NCBI GenBank assembly: GCA_002338145.1 | Contig: DDHP01000010.1 | Span: 1 to 41,203, forward strand | Length of the DNA stretch: 41,203 nt | Direction of reading: 5' to 3' | From: Deferribacteraceae bacterium UBA1873 | GTDB lineage: Bacteria > Chrysiogenota > Deferribacteres > Deferribacterales > Flexistipitaceae | Shown: positions 14,885 through 23,311 of the stretch, piece by piece | How positions within the stretch are numbered: the stretch's first letter is position 1 | How the letters are laid out: each line of letters opens with the position of its first letter | The notes under the pieces: model-generated | Databases searched by the model: none | Seen by the model: the letters and a program-made list of their open reading frames with translations, nothing else | Told to the model about the DNA's origin: nothing | Position numbers and translations under genes: made by a program

Positions 14885-16987
14885 ATGGGCGTTCAAGATG
14901 AAATGCAGGATTTGGTACAGGATTTTATTGTTGAGTCTGAAGAAATCATAGAAGGACTTGACCAGGATTTGGTGGAGCTTGAATCCAGAAAACAAGATTA
15001 TGATCTTCTCAATCAGATATTCAGGTCTGCCCATACTATTAAAGGCTCCTCTGCATTCCTCGGTTTTGAGAAATTAAGTACGTTGACCCACCAGGCTGAA
15101 GAAATACTCAACAAACTACGAAAAGGTGAGATGGTAGTAACCCAGGAAATTATGGATATACTTTTAGAGTTTGTTGATACAACCAAAAAGCTTTTGGAGG
15201 AAATAAAACAAGGTGATGACAGTGTCAGCATAGATGAACTTGTTAAAAAGCTCAAACTTGCCAATGAAGGAAAACTTACTGGAAAATCACAGGAGGCCGA
15301 AGCCCCCGTTAAAAAACCAAAGAAAAAGGATGATCCTTCTCAGATAAAAAAGGCAACCAAAGCCATAGAGCAAACTATCAGGGTGGATGTTTCCAGGCTG
15401 GATAGTCTGATGAATCTTGTGGGTGAGCTGGTACTCGGTCGTAACAGGATTTTTCAAATTTCCGGAGATTTGGAAAAAAAATATGAAGGTGATTATCTGA
15501 TTGAGCAGCTAAACGAAACATCTTCGCAGATTGGGCTTATAACAACCGAGCTTCAGCTGGCAGTAATGAAAACCAGAATGGTGCCGGTAGGAAAGGTTTT
15601 TAATAAATTTCCACGTGTTGTCAGAGACATGTGCAGAGATATGAAAAAAGACATAGAACTTAATATCAGCGGTGAGGATACGGAACTTGACAAGTCTGTA
15701 GTTGAGGAAATTAGTGATCCCATGATGCATATGATCCGTAATGCCGTGGATCACGGTATAGAATCTCCGGAGGAAAGAGAGCAAAAAGGTAAGCCAAAAA
15801 AAGGTAGGGTTTGGCTGAATGCTTATCATGAAGGCAATCATATCGTTATTGAGATTAAAGATGACGGTAAGGGGATGGATCCTGAAAAGATAAAGAAAAA
15901 AGCTATAGAAAAGGAAGTTATTTCACCTGATGAACTTAAAACTTTAAGCAAAGAAGAAATATTCAGTCTGATATTTAAGCCTGGCTTTTCCACTGCGGAA
16001 AAGGTTACAGATGTCTCCGGCCGCGGTGTTGGAATGGATGTCGTGAAAACCAACATCGAAAAGCTTAATGGTATTATCAGTATAGAATCAGAACCTGGCA
16101 TAGGATCCACGTTTAAGCTTAAGCTGCCTTTGACTCTTGCAATTATACAGGCTTTGTTGGTTGAAGTGTCCGGTGAAATTTATGCTATTCCGCTTGTTTC
16201 AGTTGTTGAAACTGTGCGCATAAATGAAGAGGAGATTCACAGTTTTGAAGGAAGAGAAGTGCTTAAACTCAGGGACTCTGTGCTTTCTCTTGTTAGGTTG
16301 GACGAAGTTTTTGATCTTGAAGGATCTTTTTCGACAGATATGTATGTTGTTGTGGTTGCTCTTGCTGAAAAGAGACTTGGTCTGGTAGTGGATAAGCTTG
16401 TTGGTCAGGAAGAGATCGTGATTAAATCTCTGGGTGAATATTTAATCGGTAATGTAGGTATCGCCGGTGCTACAATAATGGGAGACGGTAAAGTCAGACT
16501 TATTCTGGATGTATCAGGTATTATGGATATAGCCTCCAAAATGCCGCGCAGACCCAGAAAATCCAAGAAAAGCGCTTCCAAAACACCATTACAGTCAAAG
16601 AAAGGCAGCGGTAACATATCTGTCTTAGTTGTTGATGATTCTGCAACTGACAGAAAAATCATGAAGCGTTTGCTGGATTCCACCGGATGGATTGATATTA
16701 CGGAAGTTTCAAGTCCATCTGATGCCCAAAAAGCTGTGGATACTTTGGATGTGGATTTGGTCATTACGGATATAATGATGCCGGATATGGACGGTTTTGA
16801 GCTTGCCAAAACACTTAGGGAAAAAGGGTTTGATAAGCCTATCATTGCAGTTTCTTCCAGAGGTGAATACGCCAGTAACAAAAAATCTAAAGTTTCAGGT
16901 ATTGACGAGTTTTTAGTTAAGCCGATTAACCTGGATGAAATGGTAAATAAAATAAATGATCTCGTCTATAATAAAGCTGACAAGTAG
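14885..16987 (+). CDS. cheA: Chemotaxis histidine kinase CheA with C-terminal receiver domain
   Basis: A 700-residue hybrid kinase. The Hpt domain carries His50 in RSAHTIKGSS. A basic linker precedes the dimerisation helices (RVDVSRLDSLMNLVGELVLGR), and the ATPase domain has NAVDHGIESPEER, IKDDGKGMD and SGRGVGMDVVK. A CheW-like domain follows (around 420-555). After a Lys-rich linker comes a receiver domain with VLVVDDSATDR and acceptor Asp in VITDIMMPDMDGF, near residues 577-695. The P2 CheY-docking domain looks short or missing. AAGGAGG lies before the start. The fused receiver could act as a phosphate sink or output. The next gene overlaps its 3' end. Confidence 0.96.
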   Translation: MGVQDEMQDLVQDFIVESEEIIEGLDQDLVELESRKQDYDLLNQIFRSAHTIKGSSAFLGFEKLSTLTHQAEEILNKLRKGEMVVTQEIMDILLEFVDTTKKLLEEIKQGDDSVSIDELVKKLKLANEGKLTGKSQEAEAPVKKPKKKDDPSQIKKATKAIEQTIRVDVSRLDSLMNLVGELVLGRNRIFQISGDLEKKYEGDYLIEQLNETSSQIGLITTELQLAVMKTRMVPVGKVFNKFPRVVRDMCRDMKKDIELNISGEDTELDKSVVEEISDPMMHMIRNAVDHGIESPEEREQKGKPKKGRVWLNAYHEGNHIVIEIKDDGKGMDPEKIKKKAIEKEVISPDELKTLSKEEIFSLIFKPGFSTAEKVTDVSGRGVGMDVVKTNIEKLNGIISIESEPGIGSTFKLKLPLTLAIIQALLVEVSGEIYAIPLVSVVETVRINEEEIHSFEGREVLKLRDSVLSLVRLDEVFDLEGSFSTDMYVVVVALAEKRLGLVVDKLVGQEEIVIKSLGEYLIGNVGIAGATIMGDGKVRLILDVSGIMDIASKMPRRPRKSKKSASKTPLQSKKGSGNISVLVVDDSATDRKIMKRLLDSTGWIDITEVSSPSDAQKAVDTLDVDLVITDIMMPDMDGFELAKTLREKGFDKPIIAVSSRGEYASNKKSKVSGIDEFLVKPINLDEMVNKINDLVYNKADK

Positions 16988-17288
16988 TTTATTGTTACTG
17001 CTTTTACTATTTTACAGCATATCTTTAGCTAAAATTTATGTCTACGAAGTCAGAACGGAAAACAGGCGTTTTCAGACAGCCTCCAAACTACCACCTAAGA
17101 CATTTCTCAGCTACAACGGCGGATACGATGTCATCAAAAATCTAAAGGTGGTAAAGGTTTATGACGATAGTAATAGACAAAAGGCTTTAGAGGACTTTAA
17201 TCTTGAAAATAATAACAGTAACAAGCTGCTGCCTAAAGAAGACAATAATACTGGTAATATTCTTATCCGTTATATTTGGTGGCGATAA
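16956..17288 (+). CDS. Small secreted hypothetical protein
   Basis: A 110-residue protein that begins inside the last 32 bases of cheA. The N-terminus is a clear signal peptide: a Lys followed by a long leucine run (LTSSLLLLLLLFYSISLA), with probable cleavage before KIYVYEV. The mature part has no cysteine and no domain I recognise; it ends in an Asn-rich, polar segment. The ribosome binding site of ATG 16956 is weak, so translation may depend on cheA. The mature start KIYVYEVRT resembles KNVYIVTAQ at the start of the next gene's mature protein, so they may share a domain. The next gene overlaps its 3' end by 86 bases. Confidence 0.65.
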   Translation: MISSIIKLTSSLLLLLLLFYSISLAKIYVYEVRTENRRFQTASKLPPKTFLSYNGGYDVIKNLKVVKVYDDSNRQKALEDFNLENNNSNKLLPKEDNNTGNILIRYIWWR

Positions 17289-18081
17289 AGCCTATTCCAA
17301 AAACGTATATATCGTTACTGCCCAAAAACCTAAAAGTCAGACTACAACCCAATTTTATGTTTATGCCAACAATGAGCTGGAGGCTGCAGAAAATGTTACT
17401 CTAAACGGTTGGAAAGTATTAGATATAAAAAAATCCGGTGGGCAGGTTGAAACAAAAGAAGACAATATTTCAGAAACAAATCAGGAAGTTAAGCAAGATG
17501 AGGCAAATAAACCAACGGAACCCACTGATAATGATACTTCCGTTGATTCAGAAAGTTCTTTAAACAAAGGAACTAAGATAGAAAAAACATCTGATTTGAA
17601 GAATGAATTTACGAGCAAAAACGAGCCTGCCCCCAATGACAATTATTCATCTGATAATTATTCAGCAAATTCTTATGTTATGAGTTTGGAAAGTAATATT
17701 TTGCCCCAAGAGAAAGTTTTAAGAAAGGTGGATCCTGTAAAACTGCGATATTTTGGTGCAGTGTATTTTGATTTGGGAAAATCCGAAAAAAATTTTACTG
17801 AAGAAGAAATCAAGAGGTTTAAGTCAATAGATAATGAATCAAATATTATTGTTTACGGGCATACGGACAGTGTACCGGTTAGCCAGCGTAATGAAGAATT
17901 CAAAACAAATTATGAGTTATCTTTAAAAAGGGCAATGTTTGTAAAGAAAGCTATTGTAAAATATTCCGGACTGAGCGCAGATAATGTTAAAATTGCAGGC
18001 TTTGGAGCATTATTCCCTAAAGAAGATAACACTGTAGAAGGCCAACCTCTCAACAGAAGGGTGGAAATTTATGAGTATTAG
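17203..18081 (+). CDS. Exported protein with C-terminal OmpA/MotB-type peptidoglycan-binding domain
   Basis: A 292-residue protein. A hydrophobic stretch (TIILVIFLSVIFGG) ending in AYS is a plausible signal peptide. A small N-terminal domain (to about residue 85) precedes a long polar Glu/Asn/Ser/Thr linker. The C-terminal ~110 residues form an OmpA-like domain with AVYFDLGKSEKNFT, IIVYGHTDSVP, ELSLKRAMFVKKAI, IAGFGALFP and NRRVEIYEY. The only usual start codon is TTG 17203, with AGAGGA eight bases upstream. That overlaps the preceding gene by 86 bases, which is long. It probably anchors something to peptidoglycan. It is not a stator MotB, because it lacks a membrane helix with the proton-binding Asp. 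Confidence 0.75.
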   Translation: MKIITVTSCCLKKTIILVIFLSVIFGGDKAYSKNVYIVTAQKPKSQTTTQFYVYANNELEAAENVTLNGWKVLDIKKSGGQVETKEDNISETNQEVKQDEANKPTEPTDNDTSVDSESSLNKGTKIEKTSDLKNEFTSKNEPAPNDNYSSDNYSANSYVMSLESNILPQEKVLRKVDPVKLRYFGAVYFDLGKSEKNFTEEEIKRFKSIDNESNIIVYGHTDSVPVSQRNEEFKTNYELSLKRAMFVKKAIVKYSGLSADNVKIAGFGALFPKEDNTVEGQPLNRRVEIYEY

Positions 18082-19045
18082 CTACGAAGTCAATTATGAA
18101 AATTTATACTCCATGAGTATGTCGGAATTTTATGAGTATGTAGCTGAGATAATGTCCGATTTTAATTTTATTTTCCATAGAAGTGCTCTGGAAGTCCCGG
18201 AAAAGAGACGGGGAGAGGTATGGGTATCTAAAAAATATGAAAATGACTATGGGATGGTTTGGATAGAGCTCACAAAAAACGGAGAGAACGTACCTGAAGA
18301 TATAGCTACAGATATTTTAAGAGCAATGAACGATGAAATAGTCACTAAGCTTTTTTTCTTTACCAATGGAGGTATTTCAGAAGATGTCAACGGTATATTG
18401 AAAGGGAAAAAACACTATATTTTCGATGCCACTGATATTATTGAAACAATGCAGGTTATTAAAAAAAGGAAGGAAGAGGAAGAAAATAATCCAGTAAGAA
18501 AGGAAGTCAGTAATCCTTCTGGTTTTGTACTTATAAAAAATTATCTCAAATCGAATAAAATTGAAGAAGATAAATATAATGTAAAGGTTGATCAGGTAAA
18601 AGAAATTACAATGAATATGATTAAAAAAATTGAAAAACCTTTAGACATCATAGATGAAATAGAAGATTTGAACAAAATTCCAAAAAATACGCAGGATAAA
18701 TTAAAAAAAATCCAGTATGCGTTATTATCTGAAATGGTGAAAGTTGCCTCCCTGAATTTCGGTGAAATGCTCCAGGGAGTAAAAGAATCTATGCTAAACC
18801 TATTGAAATCCTGTATTATATATATAGGAGCGGTTGTCCAGTATGAATCCGAAGATAGCATGAATAAGTACCGGGAGGACATTGAAAAAGTTTTGGAGAG
18901 TCTTAGAGGTGTGGAGGAGAAAGTTGAAGAATACAAAAAGATGCAGATAAACAAGGCTACGAATATTTCATTTAAATTGATTTTAATTTCAGTTATGATT
19001 ATTCTGTTTTGTGTATTTTTTTATCTGTTGATATTAAAACAGTGA
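18071..19045 (+). CDS. Tail-anchored membrane protein with Mrr-like endonuclease-fold N-terminal domain
   Basis: A 324-residue protein. Residues ~15-125 follow the layout of Mrr/restriction-endonuclease-like domains: FYEYVAEIM, a central strand VWIELTKNG, and a final KLFFFTNGGISED then HYIFDATDIIETM. The expected catalytic Asp and E/Q-x-K triad are not evident, so it is probably a non-cleaving relative. A long charged helical region (~150-290, coiled-coil-like) follows and the protein ends in one membrane helix (SFKLILISVMIILFCVFFYLLI), placing the body in the cytoplasm. It overlaps the OmpA-like gene by 11 bases. Its role within this chemotaxis block is unknown. Confidence 0.7.
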   Translation: MSISYEVNYENLYSMSMSEFYEYVAEIMSDFNFIFHRSALEVPEKRRGEVWVSKKYENDYGMVWIELTKNGENVPEDIATDILRAMNDEIVTKLFFFTNGGISEDVNGILKGKKHYIFDATDIIETMQVIKKRKEEEENNPVRKEVSNPSGFVLIKNYLKSNKIEEDKYNVKVDQVKEITMNMIKKIEKPLDIIDEIEDLNKIPKNTQDKLKKIQYALLSEMVKVASLNFGEMLQGVKESMLNLLKSCIIYIGAVVQYESEDSMNKYREDIEKVLESLRGVEEKVEEYKKMQINKATNISFKLILISVMIILFCVFFYLLILKQ

Positions 19046-19056
19046 ACAGGCGGACT

Positions 19057-20655
19057 ATGGAAAACAAAACCAATGATTACATGCTACTGCTTAACTTTAT
19101 TGACGAAGTTCTGTTTGAGGTGGATGAGAATTATCGTATTGTTTTTATTAATAACCGATGCAAATCACTCACCGGGAAATCTTCTGAGCGCTTGGAAGGG
19201 AAGAAATGCTATTCCAGCCTTTTTCAGCTCACCGAGCCCTGTGAAAACTGCCAGTTGGACAAACTAAAGCAGAACAAGCTACCGGTTGACATTACCCATG
19301 ACACCATTACCCACCGGGGGTTCCGGAAAATCTACAAAGCCCGGTTTGAAAAAACACCTTCCGGCAATTTTGCCGAGATACTTACCGATATTACAGAAAA
19401 TAAGAAGGTTGTGGATAAACTGGTTCATCAGACCAAAGAACTAAAGGCAAAAAATGTAATACTCAATCTACAAAAAAAAGAGATTGAAAAAAAACATTTT
19501 TTTTTAGAAAAAGTCCTTAATAGTACAGATGAAGGCATAATGGTTGTTGATAACCAGCTGAATATTATTAATATGAATTACCAGATAAAAGAGCTTGTTG
19601 GGGTAAAATCCGGTCAGAAAAACACCAAATGTTATCATGCTTACGGCTTTGAATCCCAGTGTCCGGAGTGTCCTTATCTGGACAAAACATTATATAAGAG
19701 CTCTAGAAAAGTGAACGGAAAAAACCTAACGGTCTATTTTAACAAGTTTGAGTCCTTTATGGTGGAGAGTGTGCGGGATACCACCAGAGAGTTATATCTT
19801 ATAGATGAAATAAAAAAACAACAAAAAGATTTGTCAGAAAAACAGCGTCAGATGAGTCTGCTAAACCAGGACCTTTCTAAAATGAATGAAAAGCTTAAGA
19901 AAGCTCAGGAAGTTATTGATGATGAGTTGAGACAGGTGGGAGAAATACAGGATAGCCTTCTTCCTTCTGAATTGCCGGAACGTGACGATTATGATTTTGC
20001 GGCTTTTTATATTCCTGCTGAACAGGCCGGTGGTGATTATTATGATTGTATAGAAATGAGCAACGGTTATTGGGGGCTTGCCGTTGCAGATGTTTCGGGG
20101 CACGGGATTCCTGCTGCAGTTATAATGGCAATTACAAGAGCAATAATGCGTTCTTATACGTATGATGTCATATCCCCGGCTGAAGCCTTGGGAATGATGA
20201 ACGAAATACTTTGTGAAAATATCTATACCAATGATTTTGTTACAATGTTTTATACTGTAATGAATATGGATGAAGGAGTGCTTCATTATTCCAGTGCAGG
20301 ACACAATCCCCTGCTTTTCTTTGACAAAAGCGAAATGGTTGTCAAGCGTATCACAGCTGAGGGACTCTTTTTGGGTGCTTTTGATGAGGTGGAATACGGT
20401 GAAGGGAAAATAGAAATGAATGAAGGTGATATCGCTTTTATGTACACAGATGGGCTTGTTGAAGCTATGAATAAGGAAGGTGAGTTGTACGGCTATGATC
20501 GTCTTATTTCCAAACTTATTATGTTTAACGAAGAAAAATGTTCTGATTTAATTGATTATATTATGGATGATGTTAAGGAGTTTTGCAGCGGCAGGAAGTT
20601 TGATGATGATATTACAATTTTTGTAATTAAAAAAACAGGAGGAAGAAATGTTTGA
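19057..20655 (+). CDS. PAS-PAS-PP2C (RsbU/SpoIIE-type) serine phosphatase
   Basis: A cytosolic sensor phosphatase of about 532 residues. Two PAS-like domains are followed by a coiled coil (~250-300) and a PP2C/SpoIIE catalytic domain with FYIPAEQAGGDYYD, VADVSGHGIPAA, SAGHNPLL, MYTDGLVEA and the metal-binding end FDDDITIFV. Each PAS copy carries a cysteine set: KCYSSLFQLTEPCENC in the first and KCYHAYGFESQCPECP in the second, suggesting a metal, heme or thiol sensor. ATG 19057 is preferred; GTG 19042, overlapping the upstream stop, is also possible. Its substrate is likely the phospho-serine of the STAS protein whose gene overlaps its end by eight bases. Confidence 0.88.
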   Translation: MENKTNDYMLLLNFIDEVLFEVDENYRIVFINNRCKSLTGKSSERLEGKKCYSSLFQLTEPCENCQLDKLKQNKLPVDITHDTITHRGFRKIYKARFEKTPSGNFAEILTDITENKKVVDKLVHQTKELKAKNVILNLQKKEIEKKHFFLEKVLNSTDEGIMVVDNQLNIINMNYQIKELVGVKSGQKNTKCYHAYGFESQCPECPYLDKTLYKSSRKVNGKNLTVYFNKFESFMVESVRDTTRELYLIDEIKKQQKDLSEKQRQMSLLNQDLSKMNEKLKKAQEVIDDELRQVGEIQDSLLPSELPERDDYDFAAFYIPAEQAGGDYYDCIEMSNGYWGLAVADVSGHGIPAAVIMAITRAIMRSYTYDVISPAEALGMMNEILCENIYTNDFVTMFYTVMNMDEGVLHYSSAGHNPLLFFDKSEMVVKRITAEGLFLGAFDEVEYGEGKIEMNEGDIAFMYTDGLVEAMNKEGELYGYDRLISKLIMFNEEKCSDLIDYIMDDVKEFCSGRKFDDDITIFVIKKTGGRNV

Positions 20656-20968
20656 TGTGGAAGAGAAAGCCGGTAAAAAGATAGTTTATATTAAGGGGGA
20701 GGTTAACGGAGAAACTGGCCTGGAACTAAAAAACAATGTGCTGGAGATATTTAAGCAGATTGATACTGTGATACTCTCCTTTAAAAATGTTATCTATATG
20801 AACAGCTCAGGGCTTAGGGAAATAATTGACCTGCTTAAACGTAGCAAAAGAGATAAAAAGGAATTGCGCCTTTGTGAGATGTCTGGGGATATTAGGGATA
20901 TGTTTTCGTTTACAGGACTGGATAAAGTATTTCAGATTTTCGATAGTGAATCTGCAGCACTGAGGTAA
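20648..20968 (+). CDS. STAS-domain anti-sigma factor antagonist
   Basis: A 106-residue single STAS domain. The strand VDTVILSFKNVIYMNSSGLREIIDLL-like region (middle of the protein) includes NSSGLREI, with the serine normally phosphorylated by an anti-sigma kinase and dephosphorylated by an RsbU-type phosphatase. It overlaps the PP2C gene by eight bases and abuts the STAS-HEAT gene. GGAGG before the ATG is a good ribosome binding site. The cognate serine kinase (RsbW/SpoIIAB type) is not in the window. Confidence 0.9.
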   Translation: MFDVEEKAGKKIVYIKGEVNGETGLELKNNVLEIFKQIDTVILSFKNVIYMNSSGLREIIDLLKRSKRDKKELRLCEMSGDIRDMFSFTGLDKVFQIFDSESAALR

Positions 20969-22393
20969 ATGATGGCATTTAAAGTAGAATTTCATAAAGG
21001 TATTGTCAAAATAGAGTTGCCCGATTCCCCTTCAATGGATGACTTTACTAAGATTAAAAAACGCCTGGAAGATGTTGAGGATATCAGTGTAGTTAAGGTT
21101 GACTTAAGAAAATGTTCTTACATTCAAAGCAAGGTTGTTTCCAATATAATTGCGCTGAAAAAGATGCTCAATGAAAAAAAAGCGAAACTGATTTTAACAA
21201 ATGTGCAGGAAGGGGTGATGCAGCTTCTTGAAATTACCAACCTTATTAATTTTGTGCAGATTGAAAAAGACTTTTCGTCATATTCTGTAGACGAATTGGC
21301 TGAATTTTTTATAGATCCTGAAGTATGCGACGCTGTATCCGATTATATAGCAACCCACTACAATGACGAATTCAGAAATAAAATGTTTGAACTTTTAAAT
21401 TCGGACGATCCTATCTTCAAAGAGTATGCAATATTAACTATCGGGAAAGCCCACGATGTGACTGCATTGGATACAATAAGGCATGCACTTAATGATGAGG
21501 TGGGCAATGTAAATAAAGCTGCTATTCTCGTTTTGGGCTGGATGGGGGATGAAGAGTCCAAAGAGGAGATTTATTCATTTTTGGAAAGTGACTTTATCGA
21601 TGTTGCAGAGGCTGCAGCAGCTTCCATTGCTCTGTTGAGTGATGAAGATGATTCTCATAAACTTGGGGAATTTCTTAAAAGTCCAGATGAAAGATTGAGA
21701 CGTATAGCTATCCAGGCGTTAACATTAATAAATGACGATGACAGCTACAATTTCCTCAAAAATCATGTAAAAAACGAAACCAGCGAGATGGTCAGGGCAA
21801 CATTGGCTAAGTCTTTATCATTTTATAACAAAGCTGAAGTAGCTGATATTTTGCTGGATTTGCTCAAAGATGAATCCCTTAAGGTAAGGGAAGCCGCAGC
21901 TTCATCCCTTATAAGAATTAATGCCAAAAGCAAAATAGGTGATATCTTACAAAGAGTTACAGATGAAGACAGCTGGGTGGGTTACTTTGCAGCCAAAGCC
22001 ATTGGTGAATTGTGCCGGGAAAAGACATGTTCAGATTATTTAATAAAGGTATACGACCGAGTGGAGCAAAATGTAAAGCTTGCCATTGTACATGCTTTAG
22101 GAAATATAGGGATAAATTGCAGTGATTTTCTAATGGGTTTGATGAGTGACAAAAACGAAGATATCAGAAAGGAAGCTTTGGAAGCAATTTACAAAATTGA
22201 AAAAGAGAAAGCCGTTGAGATGGCTGAAAGTGCATTGAATGAGGATGATAATTGGGTGGTTCGCTTCAAGGCTGTGGATATCCTGGCAAATGCAAAACCT
22301 TCTGGCTATCAGGATTTTCTCAGAAGTATATATGAAAAAGAAAACAATAGATATGTGAAAGAGAAAATTCTTTCTGTATTGGAAGGGCTATGA
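20969..22393 (+). CDS. STAS domain fused to HEAT-repeat array
   Basis: A 474-residue soluble protein. Residues ~1-110 are a STAS-like domain (VVKVDLRKCSYIQSKVV then KLILTNVQEGVMQLLEI) in which the usual SSG phospho-site context is IQSKV, so phosphorylation is uncertain. From about residue 145 to the end there are roughly ten HEAT-type helical repeats, such as VNKAAILVLGWMGDEES, RLRRIAIQALTLINDD, VREAAASSLIRI and IRKEALEAIYKI. HEAT arrays are protein-binding scaffolds. The start is directly after the STAS stop and its own stop overlaps cheR (ATGA). It probably relays the output of the phosphatase/STAS switch; the target is unknown. Confidence 0.82.
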   Translation: MMAFKVEFHKGIVKIELPDSPSMDDFTKIKKRLEDVEDISVVKVDLRKCSYIQSKVVSNIIALKKMLNEKKAKLILTNVQEGVMQLLEITNLINFVQIEKDFSSYSVDELAEFFIDPEVCDAVSDYIATHYNDEFRNKMFELLNSDDPIFKEYAILTIGKAHDVTALDTIRHALNDEVGNVNKAAILVLGWMGDEESKEEIYSFLESDFIDVAEAAAASIALLSDEDDSHKLGEFLKSPDERLRRIAIQALTLINDDDSYNFLKNHVKNETSEMVRATLAKSLSFYNKAEVADILLDLLKDESLKVREAAASSLIRINAKSKIGDILQRVTDEDSWVGYFAAKAIGELCREKTCSDYLIKVYDRVEQNVKLAIVHALGNIGINCSDFLMGLMSDKNEDIRKEALEAIYKIEKEKAVEMAESALNEDDNWVVRFKAVDILANAKPSGYQDFLRSIYEKENNRYVKEKILSVLEGL

Positions 22394-23229
22394 TTAATTC
22401 AAATACTGTTAAAATTAAAGATGATGAATTTGCAGAGTTAAGCGATCTTATATACAAGCACTCAGGTATTACTTTTACTATTAATAAGAAATACCTTCTG
22501 GAAAACAGGCTTTCCAGAAGGCTTAATGAGCTCAATTTTAATTCATTCAAGGATTATCTTTATTTTTTGAAATATGATTTCAAAGGCAAATCAGAGTTAA
22601 ATATGATGATTAACCTTGTGACCATTAATGAAACATATTTTTTGCGGGAAAAGGGGCAAATCGAGTATATGGTTAATGTCCTAATCCCGCAAATGATGAA
22701 AGCTGGCAAAAAAAGTTTTAAAATAATTTCGGCTGCTTGCTCCACAGGAGAAGAGCCTTATTCTGTAGCTATTATGTTAAATGAGGCCGGTTTGTTTTCC
22801 AAAGCCCGTTTTGATATATTAGGTGTGGACATTAATTACAATGTTGTGGAAACAGCTAAAAAGGGTCAGTACAGAACAGTTTCTTTCAGGGGTGTTCCGT
22901 CATCAATACAAAATAAATATTTCAAGAAAGACGGGTTTGTTTATGAAATAAGCAGGGAAATAAAGTCCAGAGTGCGTTTTTTACAGGGAAATCTTATGGA
23001 ATCTTCTCTTTATTCTAAAGTGGGTAAAGTGGATTTTATTTTTTGCAGAAATGTTCTTATTTACTTTGATGTAGATGCAAAAAAACGGGTTATTGATAAT
23101 TTTTACAGGCTTTTGAACACTCCCGGATACCTTTTTCTTGGTCACTCTGAGACGTTGTCCAAGATTTCCACAAGTTTTAAGATGAATAATTTTGGAAGAG
23201 GCATAGTTTATATAAAAGAAGGACTTTAG
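22390..23229 (+). CDS. cheR: Chemoreceptor glutamate methyltransferase CheR
   Basis: A 279-residue SAM-dependent methyltransferase that adds methyl groups to chemoreceptor glutamates, opposing CheB. The N-terminal helical domain has LIYKHSGI, RLNELNFNSFKDYLYFL and TINETYFLREKGQ. The catalytic domain has KIISAACSTGEEPYSVAI, DILGVDINYNVVETA, DFIFCRNVLIYFD and LFLGHSETL, all classic CheR motifs. It overlaps the STAS-HEAT gene by four bases, tying the partner-switching genes to chemotaxis. No receptor gene is in the window. Confidence 0.96.
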   Translation: MINSNTVKIKDDEFAELSDLIYKHSGITFTINKKYLLENRLSRRLNELNFNSFKDYLYFLKYDFKGKSELNMMINLVTINETYFLREKGQIEYMVNVLIPQMMKAGKKSFKIISAACSTGEEPYSVAIMLNEAGLFSKARFDILGVDINYNVVETAKKGQYRTVSFRGVPSSIQNKYFKKDGFVYEISREIKSRVRFLQGNLMESSLYSKVGKVDFIFCRNVLIYFDVDAKKRVIDNFYRLLNTPGYLFLGHSETLSKISTSFKMNNFGRGIVYIKEGL

Positions 23230-23311
23230 TGTTTATAATATTGCTTAAGGCTGGCAGAAAAATGGGGTAGGTCCGATAGACATCCAACATATTGTTGGAA
23301 AGATAGCACTG

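Noticed and set aside
16405..16881. Minus-strand open frame of 158 codons within cheA
   Set aside because: It is the antisense shadow of the CheW-like and receiver-domain coding sequence.
18071..19045. Restriction-modification or defence system
   Set aside because: The Mrr-like domain appears to lack catalytic residues, there is no DNA methyltransferase next to it, and the genes around it are motility genes.
23246..23279. Sigma-28 promoter using TCCGATAG at 23272-23279
   Set aside because: No TAAA-type -35 element lies at the right distance, and the bases are better explained as coding for GPID.
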